The notes: a model not told the origin generated them from the letters alone. A DNA stretch of 64,000 nucleotides from Azospirillum endophyticum (GCF_016595245.1 NZ_JAENHM010000030.1:62001-126000), one strand, 5' to 3'. Shown: positions 48,042-61,202, counted from the first letter of the stretch. Made by a program: numbers and translations.

Positions 48042-50105
48042 ATGCCGAAACTCACCATCGACGGGATCGAGATCGAGGTCGAGCCGGGCACCTCGATCCT
48101 CCAGGCTTGCGAGCAGCTGGGGATCGAGATTCCGCGCTTCTGCTACCACGAGCGCCTCAGCGTGCCGGCCAACTGCCGCATGTGCCTGGTCGAGATGGAA
48201 CGCGCGCCCAAGCCGGTCGCGTCCTGCGCCATGCCCTGCGGCGACGGAATGGTCGTCCGCACCAACAGCGAGACCGTCCTGAAGGCCCGCAAGGGCGTGA
48301 TGGAATTCCTGCTGATCAACCACCCGCTGGATTGCCCGATCTGCGATCAGGGCGGCGAGTGCGATCTGCAGGACCAGGCCATGGCCTATGGCTTCGACCG
48401 CGGCCGCTACGGCGAGAACAAGCGGGCGGTCGAGGACAAGTACATGGGTCCGGTCATCAAGACCATCATGACCCGTTGCATCCACTGCACCCGCTGCATC
48501 CGCTTCATCAACGAAGTGGCCGGTGTCCCCGATGTCGGCGCCGTCAACCGCGGCGAGCACATGGAGATCACCACCTTCGTCGAGAAGGCGATCGGGTCCG
48601 AGCTGTCGGGCAACCTCGCCGACGTCTGCCCGGTCGGCGCGCTGACCCACAAGCCCTACGCCTTCACGGCGCGTCCGTGGGAGCTGCGCAAGACCGAGAC
48701 CGTCGACGTCCTCGACGCCGTCGGCTCGAACATCCGCGTCGACGCCCGCGGGCCCGAAGTGATGCGCGTCCTGCCGCGCGTCAACGACGACATCAACGAG
48801 GAGTGGCTGAGCGACAAGAGCCGCTACTCCTACGACGGCCTGAAGCGCCAGCGCCTCGACCGCCCCTACATCCGCCAGAACGGCAAGCTGGTCCCGGCCA
48901 GCTGGGCCGAGGCCTTCACCGCCATCGCGGCGCGCCTGAAGGGCCTGCTCGGCAACCGCATCGCCGCCATCTCCGGCGATCTGGTCGATGTCGAGGCGCA
49001 GTTCGCGCTGAAGGAGCTGCTGTCGCGCCTGGGGTCGACCAGCCTCGACTGCCGCCAGGACGGCGCCCGGTTCGACACCTCGGTGCGCGCCGGCTACCTG
49101 TTCAACTCGGGCATCGCCGGCATCGAGAAGGCCGACGTCATCCTGCTGGTCGGCACCAACCCGCGCTGGGAAGGCACGCTGGTCAACGCCCGCATCCGCA
49201 AGCGCTATCTGGCCGGCAACGTCACCATCGCCTCCATCGGCGAGCAGCGTGACCTGACCTATCCCTACAGCGTGATCGGCTCCGGTCCGGAGACGCTGCA
49301 GCAGCTGGTCGACGGCAGCCATCCCTTCGCCGAGACGTTGCGCGCCGCCAAGAACCCGATGATCATCGTCGGCATGGGCGCCTTCCGGCGCGCCGACGGT
49401 CTCGCCGTCCAGGCCGCCGCCCGTCTGGTCGGCGAAGCCTACGGCATGTTCCGCGACGACTGGAGCGGCTTCAACGTGCTGCACACCGCGGCGGCGCGGG
49501 TCGGCGGCATCGAGGCCGGCTTCCTGCCGGGCGAGGGCGGCCGCGACGTCCACGGCATCCTCGACGGCGCGTCGAAGGGCGAGATCGACTTCGTCTACCT
49601 GCTGGGTGCCGACGAGATCGATACGGCGAAGCTGGGCAACGCCTTCGTCGTCTACCAGGGCCATCATGGCGATGCCGGCGCCCACCGCGCCGACGTCATC
49701 CTGCCGGGTGCCGCCTACACCGAGAAGAACGCGGTCTACGTCAACACCGAAGGCCGTCCGCAGCTCGCCCGCCTCGCGGTGTTCCCGCCGGGCGAAGCGC
49801 GCGAGGACTGGAAGATCGTCCGCGCCCTGTCGGAAGTCCTGGGCAACACGCTGCCCTTCGACACCCACGGCCAGCTGCGCCAGCGGCTGATGGCCGCCAA
49901 CCCGATCTTCGGAGCGGTCGGCGAGACGACCCCGGCCGCTTGGGCGCCGTTCGGCGCGCAGGGGCCGGTCGATACCGCGCCCTTCGTGACGCCGATCACC
50001 AACTTCTACATGACCGACCCGATCAGCCGGGCGTCGGTGACGATGGCCAACTGCACGGAAGCGCTGGTGGGCCCTGCTCAGGAGAGGACTGGCACCCATG
50101 GCTGA
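48042..50105 (+). CDS. nuoG: NADH-quinone oxidoreductase subunit G
   Basis: 687 residues, 75-kDa subunit. N-terminal ferredoxin-like domain with [18 protein letters not shown] and [14 protein letters not shown]; the next cluster motif is [12 protein letters not shown]-terminal molybdopterin-oxidoreductase-like domain ([11 protein letters not shown] to NSLAYHGxx-like [20 protein letters not shown]) without a cofactor function. Its end overlaps nuoH by 8 nt. Confidence 0.96.
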   Translation: MPKLTIDGIEIEVEPGTSILQACEQLGIEIPRFCYHERLSVPANCRMCLVEMERAPKPVASCAMPCGDGMVVRTNSETVLKARKGVMEFLLINHPLDCPICDQGGECDLQDQAMAYGFDRGRYGENKRAVEDKYMGPVIKTIMTRCIHCTRCIRFINEVAGVPDVGAVNRGEHMEITTFVEKAIGSELSGNLADVCPVGALTHKPYAFTARPWELRKTETVDVLDAVGSNIRVDARGPEVMRVLPRVNDDINEEWLSDKSRYSYDGLKRQRLDRPYIRQNGKLVPASWAEAFTAIAARLKGLLGNRIAAISGDLVDVEAQFALKELLSRLGSTSLDCRQDGARFDTSVRAGYLFNSGIAGIEKADVILLVGTNPRWEGTLVNARIRKRYLAGNVTIASIGEQRDLTYPYSVIGSGPETLQQLVDGSHPFAETLRAAKNPMIIVGMGAFRRADGLAVQAAARLVGEAYGMFRDDWSGFNVLHTAAARVGGIEAGFLPGEGGRDVHGILDGASKGEIDFVYLLGADEIDTAKLGNAFVVYQGHHGDAGAHRADVILPGAAYTEKNAVYVNTEGRPQLARLAVFPPGEAREDWKIVRALSEVLGNTLPFDTHGQLRQRLMAANPIFGAVGETTPAAWAPFGAQGPVDTAPFVTPITNFYMTDPISRASVTMANCTEALVGPAQERTGTHG

Positions 50106-51108
50106 GTTCTGGAGCGGCTTCCTCCTGCCGCTGATCATTATGGTCCTGCAGATCCTGGCGATCACCGTGCCGCTGCTGGTCGCCGTCGCCTTCATGACCT
50201 ATGCCGAGCGCAAGATCATGGGCGCGATGCAGATGCGCCAGGGCCCCAGCATCGTCGGCCCCTTCGGCCTGATGCAGCCCTTCGCCGACGGCCTGAAGCT
50301 GTTCGCCAAGGAACAGATCCTGCCGGAAGGCGCCAACCGCATCGTGTTCTACGTCGCGCCGATGCTGACCTTCTTCCTGGCGCTGATCGCCTGGGCGGTC
50401 ATCCCGTTCGACTACGGGGTGGTGCTGTCCAACATCAACGTCGGCGTGCTGTACCTCTTCGCGATCTCGTCGCTGGGCGTGTACGGCATCGTGATGGCCG
50501 GCTGGGCGTCGAACTCGCGCTACGCCTTCCTCGGCGCGCTCCGCTCCGCGGCGCAGATGGTGTCCTACGAGGTCTCGATGGGCCTCATCATCATCACCGT
50601 GCTGCTGTGCGTCGGTTCGCTGAACCTGACCGACATCGTGCGGGCCCAGGAGAAGGTCTGGTTCTGCATCCCGCTGCTGCCGATGTTCGTCATGTTCTTC
50701 ATCTCGGCTCTCGCGGAAACCAACCGCGCTCCCTTCGACCTGCCGGAAGGCGAGTCGGAGCTGGTCGCCGGCTTCATGGTCGAATACAGCTCGGCCCCCT
50801 TCGCGCTCTTCTTCCTTGGCGAATACGCCAACATGATCCTGATGAGCGCGATGACGAGCATCCTGTTCCTTGGCGGCTGGCTGCCTCCGCTGCCCTTCGC
50901 GCCCTTCACCTGGGTGCCGGGCATCGTGTGGTTCGCCCTGAAGATCGCGTTCTGCCTGTTCACCTACGTCTGGGTTCGCGCCACCGTGCCGCGCTACCGC
51001 TACGACCAGCTGATGCGGCTGGGCTGGAAGGTCTTCCTGCCCCTGTCGCTGTTCTGGGTCGTGCTGACCGCCGGTGTCCTGGTGACCTTCGGCTGGCTGC
51101 CGAAGTAA
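50098..51108 (+). CDS. nuoH: NADH-quinone oxidoreductase subunit H
   Basis: 336 residues, eight-TM subunit at the quinone-channel junction. Seen: [39 protein letters not shown], family signature, and [20 protein letters not shown]. Overlaps nuoG end by 8 nt, so translation is coupled. Confidence 0.97.
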   Translation: MAEFWSGFLLPLIIMVLQILAITVPLLVAVAFMTYAERKIMGAMQMRQGPSIVGPFGLMQPFADGLKLFAKEQILPEGANRIVFYVAPMLTFFLALIAWAVIPFDYGVVLSNINVGVLYLFAISSLGVYGIVMAGWASNSRYAFLGALRSAAQMVSYEVSMGLIIITVLLCVGSLNLTDIVRAQEKVWFCIPLLPMFVMFFISALAETNRAPFDLPEGESELVAGFMVEYSSAPFALFFLGEYANMILMSAMTSILFLGGWLPPLPFAPFTWVPGIVWFALKIAFCLFTYVWVRATVPRYRYDQLMRLGWKVFLPLSLFWVVLTAGVLVTFGWLPK

Positions 51109-51224
51109 GCGGCATCCCCGCAGAGCCAGCTTGCACCGAACCCACCATTGACGTGTCGATTTGAGTGCCGGCGAGCCACCCGATGAAACGGACGGCCGCC
51201 GGCGAGGAAGGAGACGAAGAGGCC

Positions 51225-51713
51225 ATGGCGTTCCTCGACCGCGCGGCGCGCAGCCTGTTCCTGACCGAGCTGCTGGGCGGCATGGCGCTGACCTTGCGCT
51301 ACATGTTCAAGCCCAAGGTCACCCTGAACTATCCCTATGAGAAGGGCCCCATCAGCTCGCGCTTCCGCGGCGAGCATGTGCTCCGCCGTTATGCGAACGG
51401 CGAGGAGCGCTGCATCGCGTGCAAGCTCTGCGAAGCGGTGTGCCCGGCGCTCGCCATCACCATCGAGGCCGAACCGCGGGACGACGGCAGCCGCCGCACG
51501 ACGCGCTACGACATCGACATGACCAAGTGCATCTACTGCGGCCTGTGCCAGGAGGCCTGCCCGGTCGATGCCGTGGTCATGGGGCCGAACTTCGAGTTCT
51601 CCACCGAATCCCGGGAAGAGCTCTTCTACAACAAGCAGAAGCTGCTGGCGAACGGCGACCGCTGGGAGGCGGAAATCGCCCAGAACCTCGCGGCCGAGGC
51701 TCCTTACCGGTAA
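51225..51713 (+). CDS. nuoI: NADH-quinone oxidoreductase subunit I
   Basis: 162 residues, 8Fe ferredoxin-like TYKY subunit with two clusters: [12 protein letters not shown] and [12 protein letters not shown]. The start [20 protein letters not shown] at 51225 is the standard family N-terminus, so upstream in-frame residues to 51165 are rejected. AAGGAG is 11 nt upstream. Confidence 0.97.
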   Translation: MAFLDRAARSLFLTELLGGMALTLRYMFKPKVTLNYPYEKGPISSRFRGEHVLRRYANGEERCIACKLCEAVCPALAITIEAEPRDDGSRRTTRYDIDMTKCIYCGLCQEACPVDAVVMGPNFEFSTESREELFYNKQKLLANGDRWEAEIAQNLAAEAPYR

Positions 51714-51731
51714 GCGGAAGCGAGAAAAACG

Positions 51732-52346
51732 ATGATACTCCAAGGCATCGCCTTCTACGTGTTCGCCGCGCTGCTGGTGGCCTCCGGTGTGATGGTCATC
51801 TCGGCGCGGAATCCCGTTCACTCCGTCCTTTTCCTGATCCTCGCCTTCTTCCAGGCGGCCGGTCTCTGCCTCCTGATGGGGGCGGAGTTCATCGCGATGA
51901 TCCTCATCATCGTCTATGTCGGCGCCGTGGCCGTGCTGTTCCTGTTCGTGGTGATGATGCTCGACATCAACTTCCGCGAGCTGCGGCAGGGTGCGATGGA
52001 AGTGCTGCCGCTGGGCGCGCTCGTCGGACTGATCCTGCTGGCGGAACTGGCGGCCGTGCTGGGCGGCTGGATCGTGGCTCCCAACGTGGCGGCCATCGCC
52101 GGCGCGCCGACCCCGGCGATCGATCAGGTATCGAACACCCAGGCGCTGGGCCGGCTGATGTACACCCAGTACGTCTACCTGTTCCAGGCGTCGGGCGTCG
52201 TCCTGCTGATCGCCATGATCGGTGCCATCGTGCTGACGCTGCGGCATCGTCCGGGCGTACGCAAACAGAACATCGGCGCCCAGATTTCCCGTCGCCGGGA
52301 AGACGTGGTCGTCATCCGCAAGGTCCCGACCGGGGAGGGCGTCTGA
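51732..52346 (+). CDS. nuoJ: NADH-quinone oxidoreductase subunit J
   Basis: 204 residues, five TM segments: [62 protein letters not shown], then [14 protein letters not shown] and [18 protein letters not shown]. Follows nuoI by 18 nt; stop is 2 nt before nuoK. Confidence 0.95.
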   Translation: MILQGIAFYVFAALLVASGVMVISARNPVHSVLFLILAFFQAAGLCLLMGAEFIAMILIIVYVGAVAVLFLFVVMMLDINFRELRQGAMEVLPLGALVGLILLAELAAVLGGWIVAPNVAAIAGAPTPAIDQVSNTQALGRLMYTQYVYLFQASGVVLLIAMIGAIVLTLRHRPGVRKQNIGAQISRRREDVVVIRKVPTGEGV

Positions 52347-52348
52347 TC

Positions 52349-52657
52349 ATGGAGATCGGTCTCGGACATTACCTGACGGTCTCGGCCATCGTCTTCACGC
52401 TGGGCGTGCTGGGCATCTTCCTGAACCGGAAGAACGTCATCATCATCCTGATGTCGATCGAGATGATGCTGCTGGCGGTGAACCTGAACCTCGTCGCCTT
52501 CTCGACGCACCTGCACGATCTGGTCGGCCAGATCTTCGCCATGATCATCCTGACCGTCGCCGCCGCCGAGGCGGCCATCGGCCTCGCCATCCTGGTGGTC
52601 TACTTCCGCAACCGCGGCTCGATCCGAGTCGAAGACATCAACATGATGAAGGGCTGA
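52349..52657 (+). CDS. nuoK: NADH-quinone oxidoreductase subunit K
   Basis: 102 residues, three TM segments with the conserved proton-channel glutamates in [11 protein letters not shown] and [11 protein letters not shown]. Standard length. Followed 9 nt later by nuoL. Confidence 0.97.
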   Translation: MEIGLGHYLTVSAIVFTLGVLGIFLNRKNVIIILMSIEMMLLAVNLNLVAFSTHLHDLVGQIFAMIILTVAAAEAAIGLAILVVYFRNRGSIRVEDINMMKG

Positions 52658-52666
52658 GGCGGCGCC

Positions 52667-54793
52667 ATGGAAGTGCTAGTCGTATTCCTTCCGCTCCTGG
52701 CGTTCCTCGTCGCCGGATCGATCGCGCTGTTCGGCGGGCCGAAGGCCGAGCCGGCGGCTGCGGGTCACGGAAGCCACGGTCATGGTCATGACGGTCATGG
52801 GGACGATCACGGGCACGCCCGGATCGCCCATGCCCATGACGATCATGGCCACCACATCTCGCATGACGAGCTGGACCACGCGCATGACGATGCCCATGAC
52901 GACCACCATGTCGTCGCCGGGCCGCCGACCGCGGGCGACCGCACGGCGCAGTTCGTCACGACCGGCGCCCTGCTGGTGTCGGCGGTGCTTTCCTGGATCC
53001 TGTTCTTCGACGTCGCCGTCGGCGGTCACCCGCGCACGATCGAGCTGATGACCTGGATCCAGAGCGGCACGCTCGACGTGAAATGGGCGCTGCGCGTCGA
53101 CCAGCTCACCGCGGTGATGCTGATCGTCGTGAACACCGTCTCGGCCTGCGTGCATCTCTACTCCATCGGCTACATGGCCGAGGATCCGCAGAAGCCGCGC
53201 TTCATGGGCTACCTGTCGCTGTTCACCTTCGCCATGCTGATGCTGGTGACGGCCGACAACCTGGTCCAGCTCTTCTTCGGCTGGGAGGGCGTCGGTCTGG
53301 CCTCCTACCTGCTGATCAACTTCTGGTACGAGAAGCCGTCGGCCAACGCCGCCGCCATGAAGGCCTTCCTGGTCAACCGGGTCGGCGATTTCGGCTTCGC
53401 GCTCGGCATCTTCGCGATCTTCGTGCTGACCGGCTCGGTCCAGTTCGACGCGATCTTCGCCAAGGCGCCGACGCTGACCGGCCAGACGCTGCATTTCCTC
53501 AGCTGGGACTTCAACGGCCTGACCATCGCCTGCCTGCTGCTGTTCATGGGCGCCATGGGCAAGTCGGCGCAGCTCGGCCTGCACACCTGGCTGCCGGACG
53601 CGATGGAAGGCCCGACCCCGGTGTCGGCCCTCATCCACGCCGCCACCATGGTCACCGCCGGCGTCTTCATGGTCTGCCGCCTGTCGCCGGTCTTCGAATA
53701 CGCCCCGACGGCGCTCGAGGTGGTGACGGTCGTCGGCGGCCTGACCGCCTTCGTCGCGGCGACCATCGGCTTCACCCAGTTCGACATCAAGCGCGTGATC
53801 GCCTACTCGACGATGTCGCAGCTCGGCTACATGTTCTTCGCCGCCGGCGTTTCCGCCTACGGCGCCGCCATGTTCCACCTGTTCACCCACGCCTTCTTCA
53901 AGGCCCTGCTGTTCCTCGGTGCCGGCTCGGTCATCCATGCCCTGCACCACGAGCAGGACATGCGGAAGATGGGCGGCGTCTGGCGCAAGATTCCCTTCAC
54001 CTACGCGGTGATGTGGATCGGCAACCTGGCGCTCGCCGGTCTTCCCTTCTTCGCCGGCTATTATTCCAAGGACATGATCCTGGAGGCGGCCTTCGCCTCG
54101 GGCAGCGGGGTGGGGCGCTTCGCCTTCGCACTCGGCATCGCCGCGGCGCTGCTGACCGCCTTCTACTCCTGGCGCCTGCTGTTCATGACCTTCCACGGCA
54201 CGCCGCGGATGGACAAGGACGTCTACGACCACGCCCATGAATCGCCGGTCGTCATGCTGGTGCCGCTGGCCGTCCTGGCGCTGGGTGCCCTGTTTGCCGG
54301 CGTCGGTTTCCACCAGTGGTTCATCGGCGAGGCCCGGGCCGAATTCTGGGGCAAGGCGCTGCTGGTGCTGCACGGCCATGATCCGATCGAGGCCGCTCAC
54401 CACCACACCCCGGGCTGGGTGGCCATCGCGCCGCTGGTCGTCGGGCTGCTCGGCATCGCCATGGCCTACATCGGCTACATCCAGATGCCCAACCTGCCGG
54501 GCAAGATCGCCGGCACCTTCGGCGGCATCCACAAGTTCCTCTACAACAAGTGGTACTTCGACGAGCTGTACGACGCGCTGTTCACCCGTCCGGCCAAGGC
54601 GCTCGGCTACGGCCTGTGGAAGTCGGGCGACGGGGCCGTGATCGACGGCGTGGGACCGGACGGCATCGCCGCCGCCACCCGCGACGTCGCGGCGCGTGCC
54701 AGTCGGCTGCAGTCGGGCTACGTCTACCATTACGCCTTTGCCATGGTGATCGGGGTCGTCCTGCTCGTCGCCTGGCTGTCGGTCTTCGGCTGA
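52667..54793 (+). CDS. nuoL: NADH-quinone oxidoreductase subunit L, with His-rich insert
   Basis: 708 residues, antiporter-like proton-pumping subunit. Core signatures: [72 protein letters not shown]. Between the first TM segment and the next, residues 34-81 hold 18 His in 48 positions ([17 protein letters not shown]... [13 protein letters not shown]). This makes the protein longer than E. coli NuoL (613 residues). Such a loop would face one side of the membrane and could bind metal. Otherwise normal. Confidence 0.97.
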   Translation: MEVLVVFLPLLAFLVAGSIALFGGPKAEPAAAGHGSHGHGHDGHGDDHGHARIAHAHDDHGHHISHDELDHAHDDAHDDHHVVAGPPTAGDRTAQFVTTGALLVSAVLSWILFFDVAVGGHPRTIELMTWIQSGTLDVKWALRVDQLTAVMLIVVNTVSACVHLYSIGYMAEDPQKPRFMGYLSLFTFAMLMLVTADNLVQLFFGWEGVGLASYLLINFWYEKPSANAAAMKAFLVNRVGDFGFALGIFAIFVLTGSVQFDAIFAKAPTLTGQTLHFLSWDFNGLTIACLLLFMGAMGKSAQLGLHTWLPDAMEGPTPVSALIHAATMVTAGVFMVCRLSPVFEYAPTALEVVTVVGGLTAFVAATIGFTQFDIKRVIAYSTMSQLGYMFFAAGVSAYGAAMFHLFTHAFFKALLFLGAGSVIHALHHEQDMRKMGGVWRKIPFTYAVMWIGNLALAGLPFFAGYYSKDMILEAAFASGSGVGRFAFALGIAAALLTAFYSWRLLFMTFHGTPRMDKDVYDHAHESPVVMLVPLAVLALGALFAGVGFHQWFIGEARAEFWGKALLVLHGHDPIEAAHHHTPGWVAIAPLVVGLLGIAMAYIGYIQMPNLPGKIAGTFGGIHKFLYNKWYFDELYDALFTRPAKALGYGLWKSGDGAVIDGVGPDGIAAATRDVAARASRLQSGYVYHYAFAMVIGVVLLVAWLSVFG

Positions 54794-54818
54794 GCGGTTT
54801 CGAAGGAGAACAACAACA

Positions 54819-56345
54819 ATGGCTAGCTGGCCGATCCTGTCGTTCGCGACCTTCCTGCCGCTCGTGGGCGTCGCGCTGATCCTGCTGTTCTGCCGGGGCA
54901 ACACCCCGGACGTGCTGCGGAACGTGCGGTTCATCGCGCTGTGGACGACCCTCGTCACCTTCGTCCTGACCCTGCTGATCTGGGTCAATTTCGATCCGCG
55001 CAATCCCGGCTACCAGATGGTCGAGAAGGCGGGCTGGATCCCCGAGTTCGGCATCAACTATCACATGGGCGTCGACGGCATCTCGGTGCTGTTCGTCGTC
55101 CTCTCCGGCTTCCTGATGCCGCTGTGCATCCTGGCGAGCTGGGAGTCGGTGCAGGTCCGCCTGAAGGAGTACATGATCGCCTTCCTCGCGCTCGAAACCC
55201 TGATGATCGGGATGTTCTGCGCGCTGGACTTCGTACTGTTCTACATGTTCTTCGAAGGCGTCCTGATCCCGATGTTCCTGATCATCGGCATCTGGGGCGG
55301 CCCGCGCCGCGTCTATGCCGCCTTCAAGTTCTTCCTCTACACGCTGCTCGGCTCGGTCCTGATGCTGCTGGCCATCCTGGCCATGTACTATGTGGCCGGC
55401 ACCACCGACATCCCGACCATCACCGCCACCCAGTTCCCGCGCAACATGCAGCTCTGGCTGTGGCTGGCCTTCTTCGCCTCCTTCGCGGTGAAGGTGCCGA
55501 TGTGGCCGGTCCACACCTGGCTGCCGGACGCCCACGTCGAGGCGCCGACCGCCGGGTCGGTGATCCTGGCCGGCGTGCTGCTGAAGATGGGCGGGTACGG
55601 CTTCCTGCGCTTCAACATTCCGATCCTGCCGGAAGCGACCGAGTATTTCGCGCCGCTGATCTACACCCTGTCGGTCGTCGCCGTGATCTACACCTCGCTG
55701 GTCGCTCTCGCCCAGGAGGACATGAAGAAGCTGATCGCCTATTCGTCGGTCGCCCATATGGGCTTCGTCACCATCGGCATGTTCGCGCTGAACCAGCAGG
55801 GCATCGAGGGTTCGGTGTTCCAGATGCTGTCGCACGGCGTCGTGTCGGGTGCGCTGTTCCTGTGCGTCGGCGTCGTCTATGACCGGCTGCACACCCGCGA
55901 GATCGCCCGCTACGGCGGCCTCGTGAAGAACATGCCGAAATACGCGGTGGTCTTCCTGTTCATGACCATGGCCTCGGTCGGCCTGCCCGGCACCGCCGGC
56001 TTCGTCGGCGAGTTCCTGGTGCTGATGGGCGTCTTCCGCGACAACACCTGGGTTGCCGCCCTCGCTGCCACCGGCATGGTTCTGGGTGCCGCCTACGCGC
56101 TGTGGCTGTACCGCCGCGTCGTCTACGGCAAGCTGACCAAGCCGGACGTCAAGGCGATGTTCGACATGACTCCGCGCGAGATCGCGGTGTTCGTGCCGCT
56201 GATCGTCGTCGTCCTGTGGATGGGCGTCTATCCCAGCAGCTTCCTGAACGTCACCTCGGCGTCGGTCGAGCAGCTGATCCAGACCTACCAGACCAAGCTG
56301 GCCGCGTCGCACGCCGCGTCCGATGTCTCGGTCGCCGCTCGGTAA
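54819..56345 (+). CDS. nuoM: NADH-quinone oxidoreductase subunit M
   Basis: 508 residues, antiporter-like pump subunit. Seen: [43 protein letters not shown] (the Glu of the pump), [21 protein letters not shown] (conserved Lys and His), [12 protein letters not shown], and [20 protein letters not shown] is just before ATG 54819. Confidence 0.97.
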   Translation: MASWPILSFATFLPLVGVALILLFCRGNTPDVLRNVRFIALWTTLVTFVLTLLIWVNFDPRNPGYQMVEKAGWIPEFGINYHMGVDGISVLFVVLSGFLMPLCILASWESVQVRLKEYMIAFLALETLMIGMFCALDFVLFYMFFEGVLIPMFLIIGIWGGPRRVYAAFKFFLYTLLGSVLMLLAILAMYYVAGTTDIPTITATQFPRNMQLWLWLAFFASFAVKVPMWPVHTWLPDAHVEAPTAGSVILAGVLLKMGGYGFLRFNIPILPEATEYFAPLIYTLSVVAVIYTSLVALAQEDMKKLIAYSSVAHMGFVTIGMFALNQQGIEGSVFQMLSHGVVSGALFLCVGVVYDRLHTREIARYGGLVKNMPKYAVVFLFMTMASVGLPGTAGFVGEFLVLMGVFRDNTWVAALAATGMVLGAAYALWLYRRVVYGKLTKPDVKAMFDMTPREIAVFVPLIVVVLWMGVYPSSFLNVTSASVEQLIQTYQTKLAASHAASDVSVAAR

Positions 56346-56358
56346 GGGGTTCTTCGAC

Positions 56359-57807
56359 ATGACCGCAGTGTTTCCCGACATCTGGCCGGCCCTGCCGGAG
56401 ATTTTCCTGGCATTGTCGGGCGTCGCCCTGCTGATGCTGGGCGTGTTCCGCGGCGACGGCTTCACCCGTCCCGTCTCGTATCTCTCGATCGTCTGCATGC
56501 TGCTTGCCGCCGTCCTGGCGATGGGCTACGGCAGCGGCCGCGTGGTGACCTTCAACGGCATGTTCGTGATGGATGCCTTCGGCGTCTTCATGAAGGTGCT
56601 GGTGCTGGTCTCCGCGGCCTTCGCGGTGATCCTCGGGCTCGGCTTCAACGAGCGCGAGCAGATCGCGCGCTTCGAGTACCCGGTGCTGATGATCTTCGCC
56701 ACGCTCGGCATGCTGATGATGATCTCGGCGAATGATTTCATCTCGCTGTATGTCGGGCTGGAGACCCAGAGCCTCGCGCTCTACGTCATCGCGGCCTTCC
56801 GCCGCGACAGCGCCAAGTCCTCGGAAGCCGGCCTGAAGTATTTCGTTCTCGGCTCGCTCTCCTCGGGCATGCTGCTGTACGGCGCCTCGCTGGTCTACGG
56901 CTTCGCCGGCACGACCTCCTTCGACAAGGTGGCGGCCCTGTTCGCCGGCGGCGCCCATGTCTCGCCGGGCCTGGTGATCGGTCTGGTGTTCGTGATGGCC
57001 GGTCTGGCCTTCAAGGTCTCGGCCGCTCCGTTCCACATGTGGACCCCGGATGTGTACGAAGGCGCGCCGACCCCGGTGACCGCCTTCTTCGCGGCGGCGC
57101 CCAAGGTGGCGGCCATCGCCCTGCTGACCCGCGTGGTGATTGAGCCGTTCGGCCATCTCGCCGCCCAGTGGCATCAGGTGCTGGTGGCGACCGCCATCCT
57201 GTCGATGGTGATCGGTTCCTTCGTCGCCATCATGCAGACCAACATCAAGCGGCTGATGGCCTACAGCTCGATCGGCCATGTCGGCTACGCGCTGGTCGGC
57301 CTGACCACCGGAACCCAGGACGGCGTGCGCGGCGTGCTGATCTACATGGCGCTCTACATCGCCATGAACATCGGCGCCTTCGCCGTCATCCTCAGCATGA
57401 AGGCCAAGGGCCGGATGCTGGAGGAGATCAAGGACTTCTCCGGCCTGTCCAAGACCAACCCGATGCTGGCCGCGACCATGGCGATCTTCATGTTCTCCAT
57501 GGCCGGCATCCCGCCGATGGCCGGCTTCTTCGGCAAGCTCTACGTCTTCCTGGCCGCCGTCGCCGCCCAGGAATACACGCTGGCCGTGGTCGGTGTGCTG
57601 ACCAGCGTCGTCGGCGCCTTCTACTACCTGCGCATCATCAAGATCATGTATTTCGATGAGCCCGCGGTGGTGGTCGACAAGGTGGACGACGACGGCATGA
57701 CCGGCGTCCTGGTCATCACCAGCCTGTTCACCCTGCTGTTCTTCGTCGCCCCGGCGCCGATCCTGAACGGTGCCGCGGCGGCCGCGGCGGCTCTGTTCGC
57801 CGGGTGA
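56359..57807 (+). CDS. nuoN: NADH-quinone oxidoreductase subunit N
   Basis: 482 residues, third antiporter-like pump subunit, last of the operon. Seen: [83 protein letters not shown] and [15 protein letters not shown]. The start at 56359 gives the usual N-terminus ([19 protein letters not shown]). birA follows 10 nt later. Confidence 0.97.
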   Translation: MTAVFPDIWPALPEIFLALSGVALLMLGVFRGDGFTRPVSYLSIVCMLLAAVLAMGYGSGRVVTFNGMFVMDAFGVFMKVLVLVSAAFAVILGLGFNEREQIARFEYPVLMIFATLGMLMMISANDFISLYVGLETQSLALYVIAAFRRDSAKSSEAGLKYFVLGSLSSGMLLYGASLVYGFAGTTSFDKVAALFAGGAHVSPGLVIGLVFVMAGLAFKVSAAPFHMWTPDVYEGAPTPVTAFFAAAPKVAAIALLTRVVIEPFGHLAAQWHQVLVATAILSMVIGSFVAIMQTNIKRLMAYSSIGHVGYALVGLTTGTQDGVRGVLIYMALYIAMNIGAFAVILSMKAKGRMLEEIKDFSGLSKTNPMLAATMAIFMFSMAGIPPMAGFFGKLYVFLAAVAAQEYTLAVVGVLTSVVGAFYYLRIIKIMYFDEPAVVVDKVDDDGMTGVLVITSLFTLLFFVAPAPILNGAAAAAAALFAG

Positions 57808-57817
57808 CATCCGACCG

Positions 57818-58612
57818 ATGACGACATCGCTCGAAGCGGAGGCGGCGCGTCTGCGCCTGCCTCCGGGCTTCCAGGTCAGGGCCTTCGACTCCGTCGGCAG
57901 TACGAACGACGAAGCGAAGGCCTTGTCGCGTTCTGGGGCGCCCGAAGGCACGGTCGTCTGGGCGCGCCGTCAGGACAGCGGCCGTGGCCGTCGCGGCCGG
58001 GCCTGGACCTCGCCGGAGGGCAATCTTTACAGCACGACCATCCTGCGGCCCGGCCTGCCGCCGGCGCAGGCGGCTCAGGTCTCCTTCGTCGCGGCGCTGG
58101 CGATCGCCGAGACCGCCGAGTCGGTGCTGCCCGATCCGAGCGGGGTCCGCTGCAAATGGCCCAACGACGTGCTGGTGCATGACCGCAAGCTGTCGGGCAT
58201 CCTCCTCGAGTCGGAGCCGGCGGCCGACGGCAGGGTGGCCTGGGTGGTGCTGGGGGTCGGCATCAACCTGCGGCATTTTCCCGTCACCGCCGATTACGGC
58301 GCCACTTCGCTGATCGCCGAAGGCGCTCCGTCGATGGGGCCGGGGGCGCTGCTGGAGGTCTATGCGGACCATTTGGCGCGCTGGTATGGCCGCTGGCGGG
58401 CCCATGGTTTCGCTCCGGTGCGCGAGGCCTGGCTGTCGCGGGCCAAAGGGCTTGGCGGGCCGATCCTGGTCAGGCTGGCCGATCGGACGATCCCCGGCAC
58501 CTTCGCCGATCTGGACAGCGACGGCGTTCTGTTGCTTGATCCAACGGACGGCGGGCCGCGGCAGCGGATCGCCGCCGGCGACGTGTTCTTCGCACCGCCT
58601 TCGGCCAGCTGA
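57818..58612 (+). CDS. birA: Biotin--[acetyl-CoA-carboxylase] ligase (group I, no HTH)
   Basis: 264 residues. Catalytic and C-terminal domains only; the N-terminal DNA-binding helix-turn-helix is absent, so it cannot act as the biotin repressor. Seen: [36 protein letters not shown] (biotinyl-AMP loop), [16 protein letters not shown] with the catalytic Lys, and [10 protein letters not shown]. Biotinylates acyl-CoA carboxylases. Starts 10 nt after nuoN. Confidence 0.95.
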   Translation: MTTSLEAEAARLRLPPGFQVRAFDSVGSTNDEAKALSRSGAPEGTVVWARRQDSGRGRRGRAWTSPEGNLYSTTILRPGLPPAQAAQVSFVAALAIAETAESVLPDPSGVRCKWPNDVLVHDRKLSGILLESEPAADGRVAWVVLGVGINLRHFPVTADYGATSLIAEGAPSMGPGALLEVYADHLARWYGRWRAHGFAPVREAWLSRAKGLGGPILVRLADRTIPGTFADLDSDGVLLLDPTDGGPRQRIAAGDVFFAPPSAS

Positions 58613-58644
58613 GTTCAAACGCCCACCGCCTTCAGGACGCCGCC

Positions 58645-59418
58645 ATGCTGCTCGCCATCGACGCCGGAAACACGAATGTGGTGTTCGCCATCTATGACGG
58701 CGACCGCCAGCGCGGCATCTGGCGAACGGCGACCGACCCCAAACGCACCTCCGACGAATACATGGTGTGGCTGACCCACCTGATGGCGCTCAAGGGGTTG
58801 AGGCCGGTCGACATTCACGGCGCCATCATCGCCAGCGTCGTGCCCGGCGCCACCTTCAACCTGAAGCGGCTGTGCAAGGACCATTTCGGCTGCGAGCCGG
58901 TGATCGTCGGCCAGCCGGGCGTCGATCTCGGCGCCAAGGCGCTGGTCGACCGGCCGGAGGAGGTCGGTGCCGACCGTCTGGTGAACACGGTCGCCGCCGC
59001 CGCCACCTACAAGACGCCGCTCATCGTCATCGATTTCGGCACGGCGACCACCTTCGACGTCGTGGATGCCGACGGCAATTATTGTGGCGGCGTCATCGCG
59101 CCGGGGCTGAACCTGTCGCTGGAGGCGCTGCAGATGGCCGCCTCCAAGCTGCCGCGGGTTGAGATCCAGCCGCCGGCGGAGGTGATCGGCAAGAACACCA
59201 TCGCCTGCATGCAGTCGGGCATCTTCTGGGGGTATGTCGGCCTGATCGAAGGGTTGGTGGCCCGCATCCGTGCGGAGTACGGCGAACCGATGCGGGTGGT
59301 CGCCACCGGCGGATTGGCTGTTCTTTTCGCCAAGGCTACCCATGTGATCGAACACACCGACAACGAGCTGACGCTCCGCGGCCTCCTCCTGATCCACAAG
59401 CGCAACACGGTCCAATGA
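58645..59418 (+). CDS. coaX: Type III pantothenate kinase
   Basis: 257 residues, ASKHA fold. Starts [18 protein letters not shown] (the phosphate-1 Asp). Also [42 protein letters not shown] (phosphate-2), [15 protein letters not shown] and [11 protein letters not shown]. First step of CoA synthesis, insensitive to CoA feedback. Its stop overlaps the RNase J start by 4 nt (ATGA). Confidence 0.95.
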   Translation: MLLAIDAGNTNVVFAIYDGDRQRGIWRTATDPKRTSDEYMVWLTHLMALKGLRPVDIHGAIIASVVPGATFNLKRLCKDHFGCEPVIVGQPGVDLGAKALVDRPEEVGADRLVNTVAAAATYKTPLIVIDFGTATTFDVVDADGNYCGGVIAPGLNLSLEALQMAASKLPRVEIQPPAEVIGKNTIACMQSGIFWGYVGLIEGLVARIRAEYGEPMRVVATGGLAVLFAKATHVIEHTDNELTLRGLLLIHKRNTVQ

Positions 59419-61130
59419 CACAATCCTCCAAGACAGCCGCCGGAATGCCCGAAGCCCCGGCGGACACCTTCGTTCCGGAGGATGGTGCACTGTATTTCCT
59501 CCCACTCGGCGGGTCCGGCGAGATCGGGATGAACCTCAACCTCTACGGCCATCGGGGCAAATGGCTGATGGTGGATCTCGGCATTTCCTTCGCCGACGAC
59601 ACCATGCCCGGGCTGGACGTCATCATGCCCGATCCGAGCTTCATCGCCCGGCGCCGGGACGATCTGGTCGGGCTGGTGGTGACCCACGCGCATGAGGATC
59701 ATCTGGGCGCCATCCAATATCTGTGGCCGGAGCTGCGCTGCCCCGTCTATTGCACGCCGTTCACCGCGGCCTTCCTGCGCGCCAAGCTGCACGAGAAGGG
59801 GTTGAGCGCCACCGTGCCGATCCACGAGATCCCGCTGGGCGGCACGGTCGAGGTCGGTCCTTTCTCGGTCGAATACGTCACCATGACGCATTCGATCCCG
59901 GAGCCGAACGCCCTCGCCATCCGGACCTCCGCCGGCACCGTGCTGCACACCGGCGACTGGAAGCTCGATCCCGATCCGCTGGTCGGTGAGACGGCGGACG
60001 AGGACCGGCTGCGCGCCATCGGCGACGAGGGCGTGCTGGCGTTGGTCGGCGACAGCACCAATGCGCTGGTTCCCGGAGTCGCCGGATCGGAAGCGACCGT
60101 CCGCGCCGCCCTGATGGAGCTGTTCGACCGCTATCGCGACCGCCGCATCGCCGTCAGTTGCTTCGCCACCAACGTGGCGCGGCTGGAGAGCATCGCCGCC
60201 GCCGCCGCCGCTCACGACCGCCATGTGGCGCTGGTCGGCCGCTCGCTGTGGCGAATCAACGAGGCGGCGCGGGCCAGCGGCTACCTCGCCGATGTGCCGA
60301 AATTCCTGTCTGAGCATGACGCCAGCTATCTGCCGCGGGAAAAGCTTGTGCTGATCTGCACCGGCAGCCAGGGGGAGCCGCGCTCGGCCCTTGCCCGTAT
60401 CGCCGCCAACGACCATCCGCAGGTGACGCTGTCGCGCGGCGACGTGGTGATCTTCTCCTCCCGCGAAATTCCCGGCAACGAGCGCGACATCGGCCGCATG
60501 CAGAACCAGCTTGTCGCCCAGGGGGTCGAGCTGGTGACGGCGGACGAGGCGCCGGTCCATGTCTCCGGCCATCCGGCGCGCGACGAGCTGGTCCGCATGT
60601 ACCAGTGGGTGCGTCCGCGCATCGCCGTCCCGGTCCATGGCGAGCAGCGCCACCAGCAGGCCCATGCCGCCCTGGCGGCGGACTGCCAGGTCCCCCACGG
60701 CATCGTTCCGGCCAATGGCGAGGTGATCCGGCTCGACGGACCGGAGGGTGCCCGTGTGGTGGCCCATGTGCGGTCCGGCCGCATGGCGGTGGACGGCAAG
60801 CGCCTGGTGCCGCTCGACACCGGCATGATGCGGGCGCGCAACCGCATGGTGAACAACGGCGCCGCCGTGGTGACGCTGGTGATGACCGCGACGGGCGAGC
60901 TGATGACCGCGCCGCAGGTGGCGGTGCTGGGGCTGATCGACGAGGCGACCGACCGCGATCTGCTGCTGGACGTGATGGATGCCGTGCGCGAGTCGGTGGC
61001 GATGCTGCCCCGATCGGCGCGGGTCGACGACGCCCAGGTGAAGGAAGCGGCACGGATCGCCGTACGCCGCTGCTTCAACGCGTCCCACGGCAAGAAGCCG
61101 GTGACGGAGGTTCATCTGGTCCGCGTCTGA
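59415..61130 (+). CDS. rnj: Ribonuclease J
   Basis: 571 residues. Metallo-beta-lactamase/beta-CASP nuclease with 5'-3' exo- and endonuclease activity in RNA decay and processing. Seen: [30 protein letters not shown] (His91, His93, Asp95, His96 as the Zn site), [23 protein letters not shown] and GDSTNAL, plus [15 protein letters not shown] and [12 protein letters not shown]. Close to the alphaproteobacterial RNase J size. Co-translated with coaX. Confidence 0.94.
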   Translation: MTQSSKTAAGMPEAPADTFVPEDGALYFLPLGGSGEIGMNLNLYGHRGKWLMVDLGISFADDTMPGLDVIMPDPSFIARRRDDLVGLVVTHAHEDHLGAIQYLWPELRCPVYCTPFTAAFLRAKLHEKGLSATVPIHEIPLGGTVEVGPFSVEYVTMTHSIPEPNALAIRTSAGTVLHTGDWKLDPDPLVGETADEDRLRAIGDEGVLALVGDSTNALVPGVAGSEATVRAALMELFDRYRDRRIAVSCFATNVARLESIAAAAAAHDRHVALVGRSLWRINEAARASGYLADVPKFLSEHDASYLPREKLVLICTGSQGEPRSALARIAANDHPQVTLSRGDVVIFSSREIPGNERDIGRMQNQLVAQGVELVTADEAPVHVSGHPARDELVRMYQWVRPRIAVPVHGEQRHQQAHAALAADCQVPHGIVPANGEVIRLDGPEGARVVAHVRSGRMAVDGKRLVPLDTGMMRARNRMVNNGAAVVTLVMTATGELMTAPQVAVLGLIDEATDRDLLLDVMDAVRESVAMLPRSARVDDAQVKEAARIAVRRCFNASHGKKPVTEVHLVRV

Positions 61131-61202
61131 GGCGGACCGGTGTATCAAGTGCCCATCAGAGCCCGCCAACGGGCCGAATAGAAAGCCAGCGAGAGGAAGC
61201 GC

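Noticed and set aside
46674..50195. Very long open frame on the minus strand through nuoF and nuoG
   Set aside because: It is a high-GC shadow: His/Asp/Gly/Arg-rich with no motifs, opposite genes with clear family signatures. Similar shadow frames oppose ilvB (26628-29219), nuoL (52676-55003) and RNase J.
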